A DNA stretch of 64,000 nt from Crambe crambe. Taxonomy: Eukaryota; Porifera; Demospongiae; Poecilosclerida; Crambeidae. The position numbers and the translations under genes are program-made. Positions 63,446 to 64,000 of the stretch are shown piece after piece. Location of the stretch: positions 5,641,001-5,705,000 of the forward strand of contig OZ004584.1 in assembly GCA_963924555.1 (NCBI GenBank), given 5' to 3'. Numbering within the stretch: the first letter of the stretch is position 1; the number at the start of each line of letters is the position of its first letter. Below the pieces are notes generated by a model. That model was given only the letters and a program-made list of their open reading frames with translations, was not told the origin of the DNA and ran no database searches.

Positions 63446-63631
63446 TTGAAATTATCAGTATTATGGATAATAACTACGGTAGGCTGCAAAAAAAAGTCCC
63501 CGTTCCGTCCACGTAGAACTGGCGTTGCACGCCTTGACCGTTACCGTTTTCACACAGTCCCCCGTGCGTTTAATTTTCTACACCGTTTAACATCAAGCGT
63601 TGCACGCCTGTTCAACGTTCACGAAGAAACG
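63446..63631 (+). other. Weak exon candidate, CpG-richer than surroundings
   Basis: An open frame with arginine-rich sequence (PFRPRRTGVARLDRYRFHTV) ends at a good donor (ACG/GTAAGA). GCGTTGCACGCCT occurs twice. Composition differs from the AT-rich neighbourhood. No family is recognised; it may instead be part of a repeat. Confidence 0.2.
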
Positions 63632-63867
63632 GTAAGAAGTATAGCCATGTACGTACGTAGGTGAAAAAACGTTATTATAAAACGTAACCCTAAGCCTAAA
63701 AGCTTATAGAACTATGCGTAGCTATCTCTCTAGGCTGACTAGCTATCTCTCTAAGCTGACTAGCTTATGTTGGCACTAGAGCTAGCTAGCTAGCTAGTTC
63801 TGCACTTACAGCTAGCTATAGTATAACACCACCATGATGTTCTATTATCAGTGAGATGAAACTTTAC

Positions 63868-63999
63868 AGACACGATGAAGGCAGAAGAAATTGTACCACC
63901 ACTAGCATGCACAAGTCGATATCTAGCTACGTAGAGCTCAAGGCCTTCCTCGGAGACTGCCTGCAGGTCATCTCGCTGTCGATCTGCTGCTGATGAACG
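63868..63999 (-). other. Weak exon candidate at the right edge
   Basis: The minus strand is open from the window edge and reads DRQRDDLQAVSEEGLELYVA, RYRLVHASGGTISSAFIV..., ending at a possible GTAAAG donor. Its GC content and codon-like composition differ from the local repeats. The protein is not recognised, and the rest would lie outside the window. Confidence 0.35.
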
Positions 64000-64000
64000 T

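Overview
The window looks like nuclear DNA of an early-branching metazoan, most probably a demosponge. This is inferred from AT-rich sequence saturated with CTAGCTA-type words, dense short inverted-repeat elements, AIG1/GIMAP-like GTPases, and receptor families known from sponges and cnidarians. There is no operon-like packing, and I found no rRNA, convincing tRNA or CRISPR. About four fifths of the window is repeats or unrecognised non-coding sequence. Layout: (1) 1-4.2 kb is repeats only. (2) 4.3-5.6 kb holds an intact single-exon type II membrane protein with a fibrinogen-like ectodomain. (3) 7.1-7.6 kb is a 38-bp minisatellite with a 114-bp higher-order period. (4) 8.0-11.6 kb (minus) is a 1193-residue protein joining a Pmp-like GGA(I/L)/FxxN repeat ectodomain to a polytopic membrane domain. 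(5) 11.9-20.5 kb is decayed: CA-rich repeats, a GIMAP pseudogene split by a transposon, an Ig/FN3 receptor pseudogene and a fragment of the Pmp-like gene. (6) 20.6-40 kb is a large inverted duplication whose arms (about 20.6-27.7 and 30.9-40.0 kb) carry a pair of two-GTPase-domain GIMAP-like genes. The left arm also has a single-domain GIMAP-like gene with a glycine-rich tail; the right arm contains a 2.3-kb tandem duplication. (7) 40.5-42.1 kb is a second GIMAP-pseudogene plus FN3-receptor-pseudogene block. (8) 42.4-61.8 kb is a minus-strand array of paralogues of the gene at 4.3 kb. Two copies are intact at 467 residues each (56.0-57.4 and 60.4-61.8 kb); the others are broken by frameshifts, truncation, a copy-to-copy fusion and a local inversion. 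(9) 61.9-64 kb is repeats plus two weak exon candidates at the edge. Taken together, cell-surface receptors with cytoplasmic tyrosine motifs, GIMAP-like GTPases and decayed Ig/FN3 receptors sit side by side in a rapidly duplicating region. That pattern fits an innate immune or self-recognition neighbourhood. The functional reading is inference: no ligand or pathway can be read from the sequence. All intact genes appear intronless, and several have a TATA-like box shortly upstream of the start.
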